Part shown: piece after piece, positions 1 through 6,994 of the stretch
How the letters are laid out: the number at the start of each line of letters is the position of its first letter
Position numbering within the stretch: position 1 is the stretch's first letter
NCBI GenBank assembly: GCA_023404805.1
Contig: JAEYAL010000021.1
Coordinates: 1 to 25,636, forward strand
Reading direction: 5' to 3'
From: Actinomycetes bacterium
GTDB lineage: Bacteria > Actinomycetota > Thermoleophilia > Solirubrobacterales > Solirubrobacteraceae
Length of the DNA: 25,636 nucleotides
Program-made: the position numbers and the translations under genes
The notes under the pieces: model-generated
Database searches by the model: none
The model's input: the letters and a program-made list of their open reading frames with translations, nothing else
What the model was told of the DNA's origin: nothing

Positions 1-69
1 CCGACGACGCCGGCTCCGACGACGCCGGCTCCGACGACGCCGGCTCCGACGACGCCGGCTCCGACGACG
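1..69 (+). repeat. 15-bp tandem repeat coding PTTPA
   Basis: The unit CCGACGACGCCGGCT occurs four times without change in 1-60 and a degenerate fifth copy begins at 61. It probably continues leftward out of the window. Perfect identity at DNA level suggests recent expansion or slippage. Confidence 0.9.
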
Positions 70-636
70 CCTTCCACGCCCTCCGAACCTGCGCCGACCA
101 CGCCGTCGACGCCCGGCACACCCATGGCGCCGTCCACGCCCAACGCACCCGCAGCGCCGACCGCGCCTGCGGCCCCGACGCCGGCCCGCGCGCCGGTCGT
201 CTCAGTCGCGAAGGATCCGACCGTCGCGTCGAAGGAGACCGCGCAGTCCGCCGCGGGCACGACCGACACCAACCTGCAGCTGGCGATCGTGCCGTCGCTG
301 CGCTCGTTCAAGGCGCTCAGCGCGAAGCGGTTCAAGGCCGCGTCGCGCGGCGACGGCCTGCTCACGCGTGGCGACGGCCTCCCGCTGGCCGCCACCGGCA
401 ACCTGCCGGGCACGCTGCGGGTCGTCGTGACGAGCACGCCCAAGGGCGGCAAGGCGAAGAACCTGAAGCCCGCGCTGTCGCTCCCGCTGGACGAGGGCAC
501 GACGAAGTTCGTGTTCACCGGCCGCCTGGCTGGCAAGCCGCTTCCGGCGGGGCTCTACAAGCTCAAGGCCGTCTTCGTCGACGAGCTGGGCCGCGCGAGC
601 AACCGCCGCGAGCTCAGCATCGCCATCAAGCGCTGA
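1..636 (+). CDS. Pro/Thr-rich surface-type protein, C-terminal part (5' end outside window)
   Basis: The reading frame is open from base 1, so the start lies outside the window. The visible part begins with four perfect PTTPA repeats and a further Pro/Thr/Ala-rich stretch of about 70 residues, a typical extended stalk or wall-spanning linker. A compact C-terminal domain of about 120 residues follows, rich in alternating hydrophobic residues and ending in ELSIAIKR; it looks like an Ig/fibronectin-like beta-sandwich. No sortase motif or C-terminal membrane segment is visible, so any anchoring would have to come from the missing N-terminus. The stop codon overlaps the 3' end of the convergent TetR gene by 11 bp. 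The function is unknown; a secreted or cell-surface role is inferred only from composition. Confidence 0.75.
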   Translation, partial: PTTPAPTTPAPTTPAPTTPAPTTPSTPSEPAPTTPSTPGTPMAPSTPNAPAAPTAPAAPTPARAPVVSVAKDPTVASKETAQSAAGTTDTNLQLAIVPSLRSFKALSAKRFKAASRGDGLLTRGDGLPLAATGNLPGTLRVVVTSTPKGGKAKNLKPALSLPLDEGTTKFVFTGRLAGKPLPAGLYKLKAVFVDELGRASNRRELSIAIKR

Positions 637-1294
637 GCGCGCCGCTCGCCGGATCAGCCATCTCGCCGCGCGGCGCCGTCAGGTACGCGGCCAGCAGGAC
701 GACGGCCTCGTCGACATAGCGCTGCGGCTCGACGCCGGGCTGCGGGTGGATCACCAGGCGGTGCGTCGTAGATTCGAGGGTCTGGACCACAAACGCCGCC
801 GCGATGCTCAGGTCCGGTGCCGTGACGGTGGGGAGCGTGCCAAGCCAGGCAGCGATCGCGCTGGTCGACGCCTGCTCGAGCGTTTCGAGGCGGTCGAGGA
901 TCGCGCGCGGCCGCGGCGACTCCTCGAACAGCACGCGGTGCAGTCCCGGGCGGTCGGCATGGAGGGCGACGAACGCGTCGGCCAGGATCCGCAAGCCGCG
1001 CCGGAGCTCGGGCGGAGCACTGGCGAACTCGCTGATCAGCGGCGCCGCTGCCGCCGTCGCGTCGTCGAGGTGCTGCTCTACGAGCGCGACGAGGACCGCG
1101 TCCTTGTTCGGGAAGTACTGGTAGAGCGAGCCGATCGACACGCCGGCGCGCTCGGCGATGCGGTTCGTCGTGCCGGCTGCGTAGCCGTGGCGCTCGAAAA
1201 CCTGAGCAGCCGCTTCGAGGACCGCGTCGACCGTGAGCCGGGAACGGGCCTGGACCGGTGCGCGGCGGGGCTTGGTGCGGGCCGCCGGGCTCAC
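626..1294 (-). CDS. TetR/AcrR family transcriptional regulator
   Basis: This 222-residue protein has the classic TetR N-terminal DNA-binding domain at about residues 18-75 (VLEAAAQVFERHGYAAGTT, then the recognition-helix region VSIGSLYQYFPNKDAV). An all-helical C-terminal ligand-binding/dimerisation domain follows. The length is normal for the family. The start is GTG at 1294, just upstream of a basic N-terminal arm. The gene is divergent from an SRPBCC gene, and the 60-bp gap contains a perfect inverted repeat, so autoregulation and control of the neighbour are likely. Its 3' end overlaps that of the upstream convergent gene by 11 bp. The ligand cannot be told from the sequence. Confidence 0.93.
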   Translation of the reverse strand: MSPAARTKPRRAPVQARSRLTVDAVLEAAAQVFERHGYAAGTTNRIAERAGVSIGSLYQYFPNKDAVLVALVEQHLDDATAAAAPLISEFASAPPELRRGLRILADAFVALHADRPGLHRVLFEESPRPRAILDRLETLEQASTSAIAAWLGTLPTVTAPDLSIAAAFVVQTLESTTHRLVIHPQPGVEPQRYVDEAVVLLAAYLTAPRGEMADPASGALSA

Positions 1295-1324
1295 CGGGCG
1301 GCGCCGTGGAATGCGAGTAGCGCG

Positions 1325-1346
1325 AACATGAGCTTTTCCTCATGTT
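1325..1346. promoter_or_regulatory. Probable TetR operator between divergent genes
   Basis: A perfect inverted repeat, AACATGAG-N6-CTCATGTT, lies between the TetR gene and the SRPBCC gene. Its length and symmetry fit a TetR dimer site. The right arm overlaps the hexamer CATGTT, which is placed correctly to be the -10 element of the SRPBCC gene if that gene starts at 1354. Confidence 0.75.
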
Positions 1347-1349
1347 ATC

Positions 1350-1359
1350 TCGCATGCGA
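1350..1359. promoter_or_regulatory. Second short palindrome at the SRPBCC start
   Basis: TCGCATGCGA is a perfect 10-bp palindrome centred on the probable ATG start at 1354. It may extend the operator region or may be chance. Confidence 0.3.
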
Positions 1360-1794
1360 TCCGTTTCCGTCTCCACTGAACTTGCGATGCCGGCCGAGCG
1401 CGCCTGCGAGCTCGCGCAGCGCAGCGCGGTGTTCCGGCACGTCGTCTGGCCGCTGTTCATCGTCCGCGACCGCGACGTGCCCGAGTTGATCGAGGAGGGA
1501 AATCCGTTCTCCGTGCGCCTCTACTACTTCGCGGGCCTGCTCCCGGGCCACCGCCACGAGATCACGGTCGTCGAGCGCGGCCCGACGCTGCTGCGCACCA
1601 CGGAGCGCGGCGGCATCATCCGCGCCTGGAACCACACCCTGACGTTCGAGCCGCTCGGGCCCGGCCGCTGCCGCTACACGGACGCGATCGACATCGACGC
1701 CGGCGCGCTCACCTGGCTGCCCGTCGCCTTCGCGGAGCTCATGTACCGCTGGCGGCAGCGGCGCTGGCGCCATCTGGCGGCGCTGGCGGCGTAG
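1354..1794 (+). CDS. SRPBCC-family (polyketide cyclase/START-like) protein
   Basis: This protein of about 146 residues has the helix-grip pattern of SRPBCC ligand-binding proteins: an N-terminal strand (SVSTELAMPAERACEL), a central run of strands including RHEITVVERGPTLLRT, and strands around TLTFEPLGPGRCRYTDAIDI before a long C-terminal helix carrying WRQRRWRHL. Such proteins bind or modify small hydrophobic molecules in a deep pocket; no catalytic residue can be named. ATG at 1354 is chosen because an ATG at 1342 lies inside the TetR operator. There is no Shine-Dalgarno sequence at either, so the transcript may be leaderless. It is divergent from the TetR gene and is its likely target. Confidence 0.8.
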   Translation: MRSVSVSTELAMPAERACELAQRSAVFRHVVWPLFIVRDRDVPELIEEGNPFSVRLYYFAGLLPGHRHEITVVERGPTLLRTTERGGIIRAWNHTLTFEPLGPGRCRYTDAIDIDAGALTWLPVAFAELMYRWRQRRWRHLAALAA

Positions 1795-1799
1795 AGGCG

Positions 1800-2276
1800 C
1801 TACCAGCAGCGCGTGCCCGACGCGCCCTTGAACGGGCCGACGAGCTCGGACGTGATCCAGCCGCCGTAGAAGTCACCGGGCTGCGCGCGCACGAGCTCGT
1901 CGCCGAGCCAGGCTTCGTCGACGCGGCCGGGGTAGATCGCGACGTGGCCGGCGAGCTCTGCGAAGTGGCCTGCCGGGCGCGGATACGACCATCCAGCACG
2001 CTCGATGCGGTGCTCTCCGACCAGGAGGTCGTGGTAGCGGGCCACACCCTTGAACTCGCAGAGCGACGAGCCCTCGGTGTCGCGCAACACGCCCGGCTGG
2101 AACGCGCGAGCCGGGAGGTAGATCGTCGGCGGGTGGCTGGTCTCAAGGATGCGCAGGGCCCGAGTCGTCTCGGCGATGAGCTGGCCGTCGACCACGATGC
2201 GCACGCGCCTCGGCTCGCGTTCAAGGCGCGGCGGTCGTGGGTACTCCCACACGGATTCGTGGGACCGCTCGGTCAT
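1800..2276 (-). CDS. DUF427 domain protein
   Basis: The 158-residue product matches the DUF427 family: VRIVVDGQLIAETTRALRI, then SHPPTIYLPARAFQPGVL, a CEFKGVARYHDL stretch and a C-terminal FYGGWITSELVGPFKG motif. DUF427 proteins are small beta-rich proteins common in actinobacteria; their biochemical role is not established. The gene is the second of a pair: its ATG overlaps the TGA of the upstream DUF2945 gene (ATGA at 2273-2276), so the two are co-translated. It converges on the SRPBCC gene with only 5 bp between stops. Confidence 0.88.
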   Translation of the reverse strand: MTERSHESVWEYPRPPRLEREPRRVRIVVDGQLIAETTRALRILETSHPPTIYLPARAFQPGVLRDTEGSSLCEFKGVARYHDLLVGEHRIERAGWSYPRPAGHFAELAGHVAIYPGRVDEAWLGDELVRAQPGDFYGGWITSELVGPFKGASGTRCW

Positions 2277-2491
2277 GCTCTCCTCAGTTCACTACGGAGC
2301 TTGAGCACCTTGGTGCCGTCTTCCTGCTCGATCTCGACGGCGGGATCGTCGTCGGAGCCGTTGCGGGAGATCGACTTGCCCTTGATCGTCCGCTCGACGG
2401 AGCGCGTGTGGAGAGCGACGACCTTGCCGGCAGCCTCATTCGCACCCCAGGTCCAGGTGACTTCTGTGCCCTTGCGGATGACGTCGCTCAT
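2273..2491 (-). CDS. DUF2945 (HVA1/TUDOR-like) small protein
   Basis: This 72-residue protein begins MSDVIRKGTEVTWTWG and contains AAGKVVALHTRSVERTIKGK and DPAVEIEQEDGTKVLKLRSEL. That is the DUF2945 / hypervirulence-associated TUDOR-domain pattern (a small SH3-like barrel). The role in bacteria is unknown. It is the first gene of a two-gene unit and overlaps the DUF427 start by 4 bp. The start ATG is unambiguous. The 182-bp divergent gap upstream (to 2674) holds no gene. Confidence 0.85.
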   Translation of the reverse strand: MSDVIRKGTEVTWTWGANEAAGKVVALHTRSVERTIKGKSISRNGSDDDPAVEIEQEDGTKVLKLRSELRRA

Positions 2492-2661
2492 GTGGTGAGC
2501 TACGCAGGGTGTGCCGGTCGGCTGCGGTGATCGAGGCGGGCGGGCGCGGGCGCCACCCGTGCAAGGCCGGGCAGTCGGCCGTCGGCCGTCCGAGGCGCAG
2601 CCGCACGCGGGCTTTCGGCTGCAGGTGACCGGATGGCGACTCGGTCCCCGCGTGTGCGACG

Positions 2662-2667
2662 TAGGCT
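2662..2667 (+). promoter_or_regulatory. -10-like element TAGGCT (leaderless start of the HD gene)
   Basis: TAGGCT ends 6 nt before the GTG at 2674, where there is no Shine-Dalgarno sequence. The same arrangement recurs at several genes in this window. Confidence 0.5.
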
Positions 2668-2673
2668 CGGCGT

Positions 2674-3279
2674 GTGACTGCCACTGCGCTTGGCCCCCGG
2701 TTCCACGACGCGCTGGTCTACGCGTCGGAGCACTTCGCGGGGCGTCGGCGGGGCAACACGCGCGTGCCTGCCATCGCCCACGCGATGGCAGTGTCGGCGC
2801 TGGTGATGGATCTCGCGGCCTGCGAGGACGAGGCCATCGCGGCGCTGCTGCATGACGTCGTCGAGGACCGCGGCGGCCATGAGGCTTTGCTGGTGATCCG
2901 CGAGCGCTGGGGCAGCGTGGTGGCGGGGCTGGTCGAGGAATGCACCGATGAGATCGAGCCGTCCGGTCGGCCGTGGATCGAGCTCAAGCGCGAAGCGCTG
3001 GACCGGATGCAGACGGAGTCGGCGGCGGCGCTGCGGATCGCGCTGGCCGACAAGGCCGACAACGCCGCGACGCTCGTGCGCGCGTACGACCTCGAGGGCC
3101 CGGCGCTGCTGGAGCGGCACGCCGCAGGGAGCCGCGAGACGCTGCTGTGGTTCTACGACGAGATGACGGAAGGCTTCCAGCGGCGGCTCGGCGACCTCGG
3201 TCCACAGGCGGCGCCGCTGCTCGGGCAGCTCGTCGCGTCGGTTGAGCGGCTACGCGACCGGAGCGCCGCGGCGCCCTAA
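2674..3279 (+). CDS. HD-domain hydrolase, SpoT/MESH1-like small alarmone hydrolase candidate
   Basis: The 201-residue protein carries a metal-dependent HD domain with the specific pattern of ppGpp hydrolases: H36, then H60-D61 and E64-D65 in LLHDVVED (HDxxED), and D126/N130 in LADKADN. The 24-residue spacing from the first His to the HD pair and the 4-residue Asp-Asn spacing match RelA/SpoT hydrolase domains. There is no synthetase, TGS or ACT domain, so it would be a stand-alone hydrolase that removes the 3'-pyrophosphate of (p)ppGpp. Other nucleotide substrates are possible. The GTG start at 2674 follows a -10-like TAGGCT by 6 nt. A small unknown gene follows closely. Confidence 0.8.
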   Translation: MTATALGPRFHDALVYASEHFAGRRRGNTRVPAIAHAMAVSALVMDLAACEDEAIAALLHDVVEDRGGHEALLVIRERWGSVVAGLVEECTDEIEPSGRPWIELKREALDRMQTESAAALRIALADKADNAATLVRAYDLEGPALLERHAAGSRETLLWFYDEMTEGFQRRLGDLGPQAAPLLGQLVASVERLRDRSAAAP

Positions 3280-3283
3280 CCAC

Positions 3284-3289
3284 TAGGTT
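3284..3289 (+). promoter_or_regulatory. -10-like element TAGGTT before the small gene at 3297
   Basis: TAGGTT ends 7 nt before ATG 3297, which favours that start over GTG 3291 and suggests a leaderless transcript separate from the HD gene. Confidence 0.45.
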
Positions 3290-3296
3290 CGTGGCC

Positions 3297-3608
3297 ATGA
3301 CCCGGATTGCGGACATCTCCATCGGCGAGTCGACCTTCGAGGCGCCCTTCCTGAAGATCATGGAGGACTCCAAGCTCGAGCGCGAGGAGTTCGAGGGTCT
3401 GGACTACTTCACGTGGGTGCCGTTCTTCGTCATCGCAGGCGCCACCGTCGCTCCGAAGATCCGCGTCCACGGCGACCACACCCACTTCGAGGGTGCGACC
3501 ATCGACGTCCCGGAGGACCAGCTCGTCTTCTTCTACGAGGCCCTGCCGCACCTCCTCGCGCAGGTCATCGACGCGCATAACGAGGCGCACGGGGCTCACG
3601 AGGGCTAA
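3297..3608 (+). CDS. Small acidic protein of unknown function
   Basis: The product is about 103 residues, starting MTRIADISIGESTF. GTG at 3291 would add two residues, but a TAGGTT hexamer is correctly placed for ATG 3297. The protein is acidic and well-formed, with alternating strand-like segments (VPFFVIAGATVAPKIRV, HTHFEGATIDVPEDQLVF) and a C-terminal helix (HLLAQVIDAHNEAHGAH). No signal peptide or membrane segment is present. I do not recognise the family. It lies 17 bp after the HD hydrolase on the same strand. Confidence 0.65.
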   Translation: MTRIADISIGESTFEAPFLKIMEDSKLEREEFEGLDYFTWVPFFVIAGATVAPKIRVHGDHTHFEGATIDVPEDQLVFFYEALPHLLAQVIDAHNEAHGAHEG

Positions 3609-3668
3609 CCGCCCGACCAAGTCACGGCAACCGGGGAGTCGTTCGCGTCGGAGCGCGAGAGGAAGGGG

Positions 3669-4838
3669 CTAGCTCGCTCGCGCTGCGACGAGCTTGGCGA
3701 GCGCGAGCGGTTCGATCGCCGTGATGTCGTGGCCGAGCGGGAAATCGCCGGCGACTGGCGCGACGATGAACGACCGCTCCGGAGTCAAGTCTTCGATGGC
3801 GGAGTGGAAGCCGCGCCCCGCTTTGGGTGAGGTGCTGCGCTTGACCTCGATCGCCCAGCGTTTGCCGTCCGGCCAGGTGAGGACCAGGTCGATCTCTGCG
3901 CCGCCCGCCGTGCGGTAGTAGCCGAGCTCGACGTCGGAGCCCGCCGCCTGGGCGACCTGTTCGACGACGTGTCCCTCCCACGAACCGCCGGCGACCGGAT
4001 GGCCGAGAACATCGGTGGTCGTGGCCAGGCCAAGGAGGGCGTGCACGAGCCCGCTGTCACGCACATAGACCTTCGGCGATTTGACGAGGCGCTTGCCGAC
4101 GTTCGACGCCACTGGTGACAGGCGCCGGACGAGCAGAAGGTCGACGAGGAGGTCGAGGTAGCGCGCGACGGTCACGCCTGTCACGCCCAGCGAGCCCGCA
4201 AGCCCTGCGGCGTTGAGTTGGCCGCCCTGCTGGTGGGCGAGCATGGTCCAAAACCGCCGAAGGGTTTCGGCGGGGATGCGTGGCCCCAGCTGAGGGATGT
4301 CTCGCTCAAGGTAGGTCGCGATGAAGGCCTGACGCCACCGCAGGCTGGCTGCGTCGGATGCCGCGAGCAGGCTGTCTGGAAAACCGCCCCGAAGCCACAG
4401 CTGCTCGCTGTTCGCGGCGCCGATCTCGAGCACGTTCAGCGGGCCAAGCTCGGTCGTCGCGAGTCGTCCCGCCAGCGATTCGCTGGCATCTGCGATGAGG
4501 TCGAGCGACGCAGATCCGAGAAGTAGGAAGTGCCCGACGCGCTGGGCGGTCCGCCGGCGCCGGTCGATCACGCCGCGCAGAACAGGGAAGAGCTGCGGTG
4601 CGCGCTGAACTTCGTCGAGCACGATCAGGCGCTCACGCTCCGCGTCGAAGTACAGCTCGGGCTCGGCGAGCCGGGCCAAGTCGGACGGCGTTTCGAGGTC
4701 GAGGTACGCGCCGCCGAGTTCCTCCGCGAGTTCGAGGGCGAGCGTCGTTTTGCCGGACTGCCGGGGCCCGGTCAGCGCCACCGCCGGAAACTCGGCAAGG
4801 AGCTGGCGGAGTTCCGAGGCTGCACGGCGCTGAAACAT
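3669..4838 (-). CDS. AAA-family ATPase with C-terminal DUF4143 domain
   Basis: The 389-residue protein has Walker A GPRQSGKT at residues 24-31, Walker B LIVLDEVQ at 71-78, and a sensor-like LLLGSAS near 106. It belongs to the AAA_14/DUF4143 ATPases. The C-terminal DUF4143 part has a nuclease-like pattern: GAEIDLVL followed by WAIEVKRS, that is D...E-x-K of the PD-(D/E)XK fold. These ATPases are widespread and spread horizontally; their physiological role is unsettled. ATG 4838 is chosen over TTG 4859 because a good promoter (TTGCAA-N15-TAAGAT, minus strand) ends 8 nt before it. An inverted repeat covers both promoter boxes. The gene is isolated and sits next to an AT-richer gap. Confidence 0.9.
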   Translation of the reverse strand: MFQRRAASELRQLLAEFPAVALTGPRQSGKTTLALELAEELGGAYLDLETPSDLARLAEPELYFDAERERLIVLDEVQRAPQLFPVLRGVIDRRRRTAQRVGHFLLLGSASLDLIADASESLAGRLATTELGPLNVLEIGAANSEQLWLRGGFPDSLLAASDAASLRWRQAFIATYLERDIPQLGPRIPAETLRRFWTMLAHQQGGQLNAAGLAGSLGVTGVTVARYLDLLVDLLLVRRLSPVASNVGKRLVKSPKVYVRDSGLVHALLGLATTTDVLGHPVAGGSWEGHVVEQVAQAAGSDVELGYYRTAGGAEIDLVLTWPDGKRWAIEVKRSTSPKAGRGFHSAIEDLTPERSFIVAPVAGDFPLGHDITAIEPLALAKLVAARAS

Positions 4839-4840
4839 CT

Positions 4841-4873
4841 TTGCAGATCTTACACGCAATATTAGATTTGCAA
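4841..4873 (-). promoter_or_regulatory. Promoter and imperfect inverted-repeat operator of the AAA/DUF4143 gene
   Basis: On the minus strand, -35 TTGCAA (4868-4873) and -10 TAAGAT (4847-4852) are 15 bp apart and the ATG follows by 8 nt. The arms TTGCAGATCT (4841-4850) and AGATTTGCAA (4864-4873) form a 9/10 inverted repeat covering both boxes, which is the expected position for a repressor. Confidence 0.55.
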
Positions 4874-5019
4874 GGATAATACTAGGTCTAGGGGTCGGTT
4901 GAGTACGACTAGCCCGTCCCGTCGTCAGGCGATAGCGCAGGGCGAACTCGCTCCGAAGCCGTTAGGGATGCGAGCCAGCTGCAACGCGGCCGGGCCGACC
5001 CGTCCGCCGGCTCGGCCCG

Positions 5020-5025
5020 TACATT
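5020..5025 (+). promoter_or_regulatory. -10-like element TACATT before the methyltransferase
   Basis: TACATT ends 7 nt before ATG 5033 with no Shine-Dalgarno sequence, implying a leaderless mRNA. No convincing -35 is visible. Confidence 0.45.
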
Positions 5026-5032
5026 TGTTCGC

Positions 5033-6106
5033 ATGGCAACGGCAGTGCGCACCCTCTCAGGCGGCGACCAGCGCGTGGGTGCGGCGAAGCAGGGCGACGG
5101 GGCCCGCCGACTGACGTCGATCGAGATCTGCGCCGGGGCCGGGGGGCAGGCGCTGGGCCTTGAACAGGCCGGGTTCGATCATCTTGCTGCGGTGGAGCAC
5201 GACCCGTGGGCAGCCGAGACACTGCGCCTGAACCGGCCCGAGTGGGACGTGTTCGGCCCGCATCCGCGGTTGCGCGGCGGCAACGCGGCGGTGCATGGCG
5301 AGACGGGCGACGTCCGCGCGTTTGAGGCGCTGCCGTGGCGCGGCGAGGTCGACCTGCTGGCGGGCGGCGTGCCGTGCCCGCCGTTCTCCCACGCGGGGCT
5401 CCAGCTCGGCGCCGACGACGAGCGTGACCTCTTCCCGGAGGCGATCCGGCTGGTCAGAGAATGCAAGCCGCGCGCGGTGATGCTCGAGAACGTCCGTGGC
5501 TTGCTCGACCCCAAGTTCGACGGCTACCGCGGCGAGATCCTCGGCGCGCTGGCGGCGCTCGGCTACGAAGGCCAGTGGGACCTCGTCCACGCCTCGGACT
5601 TCGGTGTCCCGCAGCTGAGGCCGCGGGCGATCCTCGTGGCGTTCCGCAGCGACGTCGTTCGCGAGTTCGTCTGGCCGACGGGCGACGGGACGCCGCCGCC
5701 GACCGTCGGCGAGCGCCTGCACGACCTGATGGCCGCCGGCGGCTGGGAAGGCGCCGCGGCTTGGGCGGCAGCTGCCGACCGCATCGCGCCGACGCTCGTC
5801 GGTGGTTCCAAGAAGCATGGCGGCGCTGACCTCGGCCCGACCCGCGCGCGGAAGGCCTGGGCGGCGCTCGGCGTCGAGGGCAAGTCGCTGAGCAATGAAG
5901 CGCCGCGTCCCGGCTTCGACGAGATGCCGCGGCTGACGGTCCGCATGGCCGCGCGGATCCAGGGGTTCCCCGACGAGTGGAGCTTCGCGGGCGGCAAGAC
6001 TGCGCAGTACCGCCAGATCGGCAACGCGTTCCCGCCGCCGGTCGCCCGGGCGTTCGGCGAGGCGATCAAGGCCGTGCTCGCGCCAGCCACCGTCCGCGCG
6101 AACTAG
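5033..6106 (+). CDS. DNA (cytosine-5-)-methyltransferase
   Basis: This 357-residue enzyme transfers a methyl group from SAM to C5 of cytosine in a target site. Motif I is at 31-42 (EICAGAGGQALG). The catalytic Cys is C115 in GGVPCPPFS (motif IV). Motif VI is ENV at 152-154, motif VIII is QLRPR at 194-198, motif IX lies around RLTVRMAARIQGFPDEW, and motif X is QIGNAFPPPVARAFG at 328-342. All key residues are intact. The target-recognition region (about 215-300) is short and contains GGSKKHGG; its specificity cannot be read. No cognate restriction enzyme is visible. A VapBC pair and a Vsr endonuclease follow, so it looks like an orphan methyltransferase with a repair partner. Confidence 0.95.
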   Translation: MATAVRTLSGGDQRVGAAKQGDGARRLTSIEICAGAGGQALGLEQAGFDHLAAVEHDPWAAETLRLNRPEWDVFGPHPRLRGGNAAVHGETGDVRAFEALPWRGEVDLLAGGVPCPPFSHAGLQLGADDERDLFPEAIRLVRECKPRAVMLENVRGLLDPKFDGYRGEILGALAALGYEGQWDLVHASDFGVPQLRPRAILVAFRSDVVREFVWPTGDGTPPPTVGERLHDLMAAGGWEGAAAWAAAADRIAPTLVGGSKKHGGADLGPTRARKAWAALGVEGKSLSNEAPRPGFDEMPRLTVRMAARIQGFPDEWSFAGGKTAQYRQIGNAFPPPVARAFGEAIKAVLAPATVRAN

Positions 6107-6249
6107 CTGCACGGCCAGGGCGGCACGTCCGCGGCGGAGAGTTGGAACGGTCTGTCGCAGAGCCGTTGCATTTGTTCCGTCAGGCTCGGGCGATGGCGCG
6201 TAGACACGAGGAAGGCATCATGATGCTTCTCGACCAGGCATCGCGGTGC

Positions 6250-6255
6250 TAGCGT
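6250..6255 (+). promoter_or_regulatory. -10-like element TAGCGT before the antitoxin
   Basis: TAGCGT ends 7 nt before ATG 6263. This spacing supports the ATG start over GTG 6254, which would overlap the hexamer. Confidence 0.45.
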
Positions 6256-6262
6256 GAATTTC

Positions 6263-6508
6263 ATGCGCACGACGCTCACGCTTGATCCCGACGTAGTCGC
6301 ACGCTTGGCGGAACTGCAGCGGGACCGTGGGTGGTCGTTTAAAGAAGCGGTGAACCAGACGCTGCGGCGGGGGTTCGCGGCAGGTTCCGGGGCCGTCGCT
6401 GAGTATCGGATGCCGGTAAAGAACCTCGGCGTTCAGGAAGGCGTCGACATTGATCGCGCCCGCGATCTGCTGAGCACGCTCGACGACGAACGCGACGCCG
6501 GATCGTGA
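6263..6508 (+). CDS. VapB-type ribbon-helix-helix antitoxin
   Basis: The product is about 81 residues, starting MRTTLTLDPDVVARL, a typical RHH N-terminal strand. Helices follow (VARLAELQRDRGWSFKEAVN, then QTLRRGF). The C-terminal half is longer and more polar, as expected for the part that wraps the toxin. The stop codon overlaps the toxin start (GTGA at 6505-6508), the usual coupling in VapBC modules. RHH antitoxins normally bind their own promoter with the toxin. ATG 6263 fits the family N-terminus better than GTG 6254. Confidence 0.88.
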   Translation: MRTTLTLDPDVVARLAELQRDRGWSFKEAVNQTLRRGFAAGSGAVAEYRMPVKNLGVQEGVDIDRARDLLSTLDDERDAGS

Positions 6509-6936
6509 TCGTCCCCGACGTCAATGTGTTGATCTACGCGGCAGACGGTTCTTCTCCCCATCATGCAACGGCACGCGAGTGGTGGGAGGGGAGCCTCAAC
6601 AGCGGCACGCCGGTCGGGTTGCCATGGGTCGTCGCGACGGGCTTTCTGCGCATTGTCACCAACGAGAGCGCGGTCACGGCTCCGTACGACGTTCTCGAGG
6701 CGCTCGACATCGTCGACGGCTGGTTCGCGATGCCGAACGTCGTCGCGATCGCACCAGGCCGACGCCACGCGCGTTTGCTGCGCGACTTCTTGGCGCAGCT
6801 CGGTCGAGGCGGCAACGCCGCGCCTGACGCACATATCGCCGCGCTTGCGACCGAGCACGACGGCGTCTTGCATTCCTCTGACCGCGGGTTCGCACGGTAC
6901 GAGGGACTGCGCTGGGTCGATCCGCTCACGCTCTGA
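6505..6936 (+). CDS. VapC-type PIN-domain ribonuclease toxin
   Basis: This 143-residue PIN-domain protein begins MIVPDVNVLIYA with the conserved acidic D5. D108 lies in NAAPDAHIAAL and D126 in HSSDRGFARY, which together with D5 form the Mg-binding site typical of VapC RNases. The middle motif reads ATGFLRIVT, with Gly where many VapCs have Glu; I recall this as common in the actinobacterial subfamily, so it is not taken as inactivation. The gene overlaps the antitoxin by 4 bp. VapC toxins cut tRNA or rRNA; the target here is unknown. The module separates the methyltransferase from the Vsr gene. Confidence 0.92.
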   Translation: MIVPDVNVLIYAADGSSPHHATAREWWEGSLNSGTPVGLPWVVATGFLRIVTNESAVTAPYDVLEALDIVDGWFAMPNVVAIAPGRRHARLLRDFLAQLGRGGNAAPDAHIAALATEHDGVLHSSDRGFARYEGLRWVDPLTL

Positions 6937-6982
6937 GCCGCAGTCTCGGCGCCGTGCCCGGCAAACGCCGGTGCCGCGGTGC

Positions 6983-6988
6983 CACAAT
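6983..6988 (+). promoter_or_regulatory. -10-like element CACAAT before the Vsr gene
   Basis: CACAAT ends 6 nt before GTG 6995. It fits the leaderless pattern and supports that start. Confidence 0.35.
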
Positions 6989-6994
6989 CGTGCG

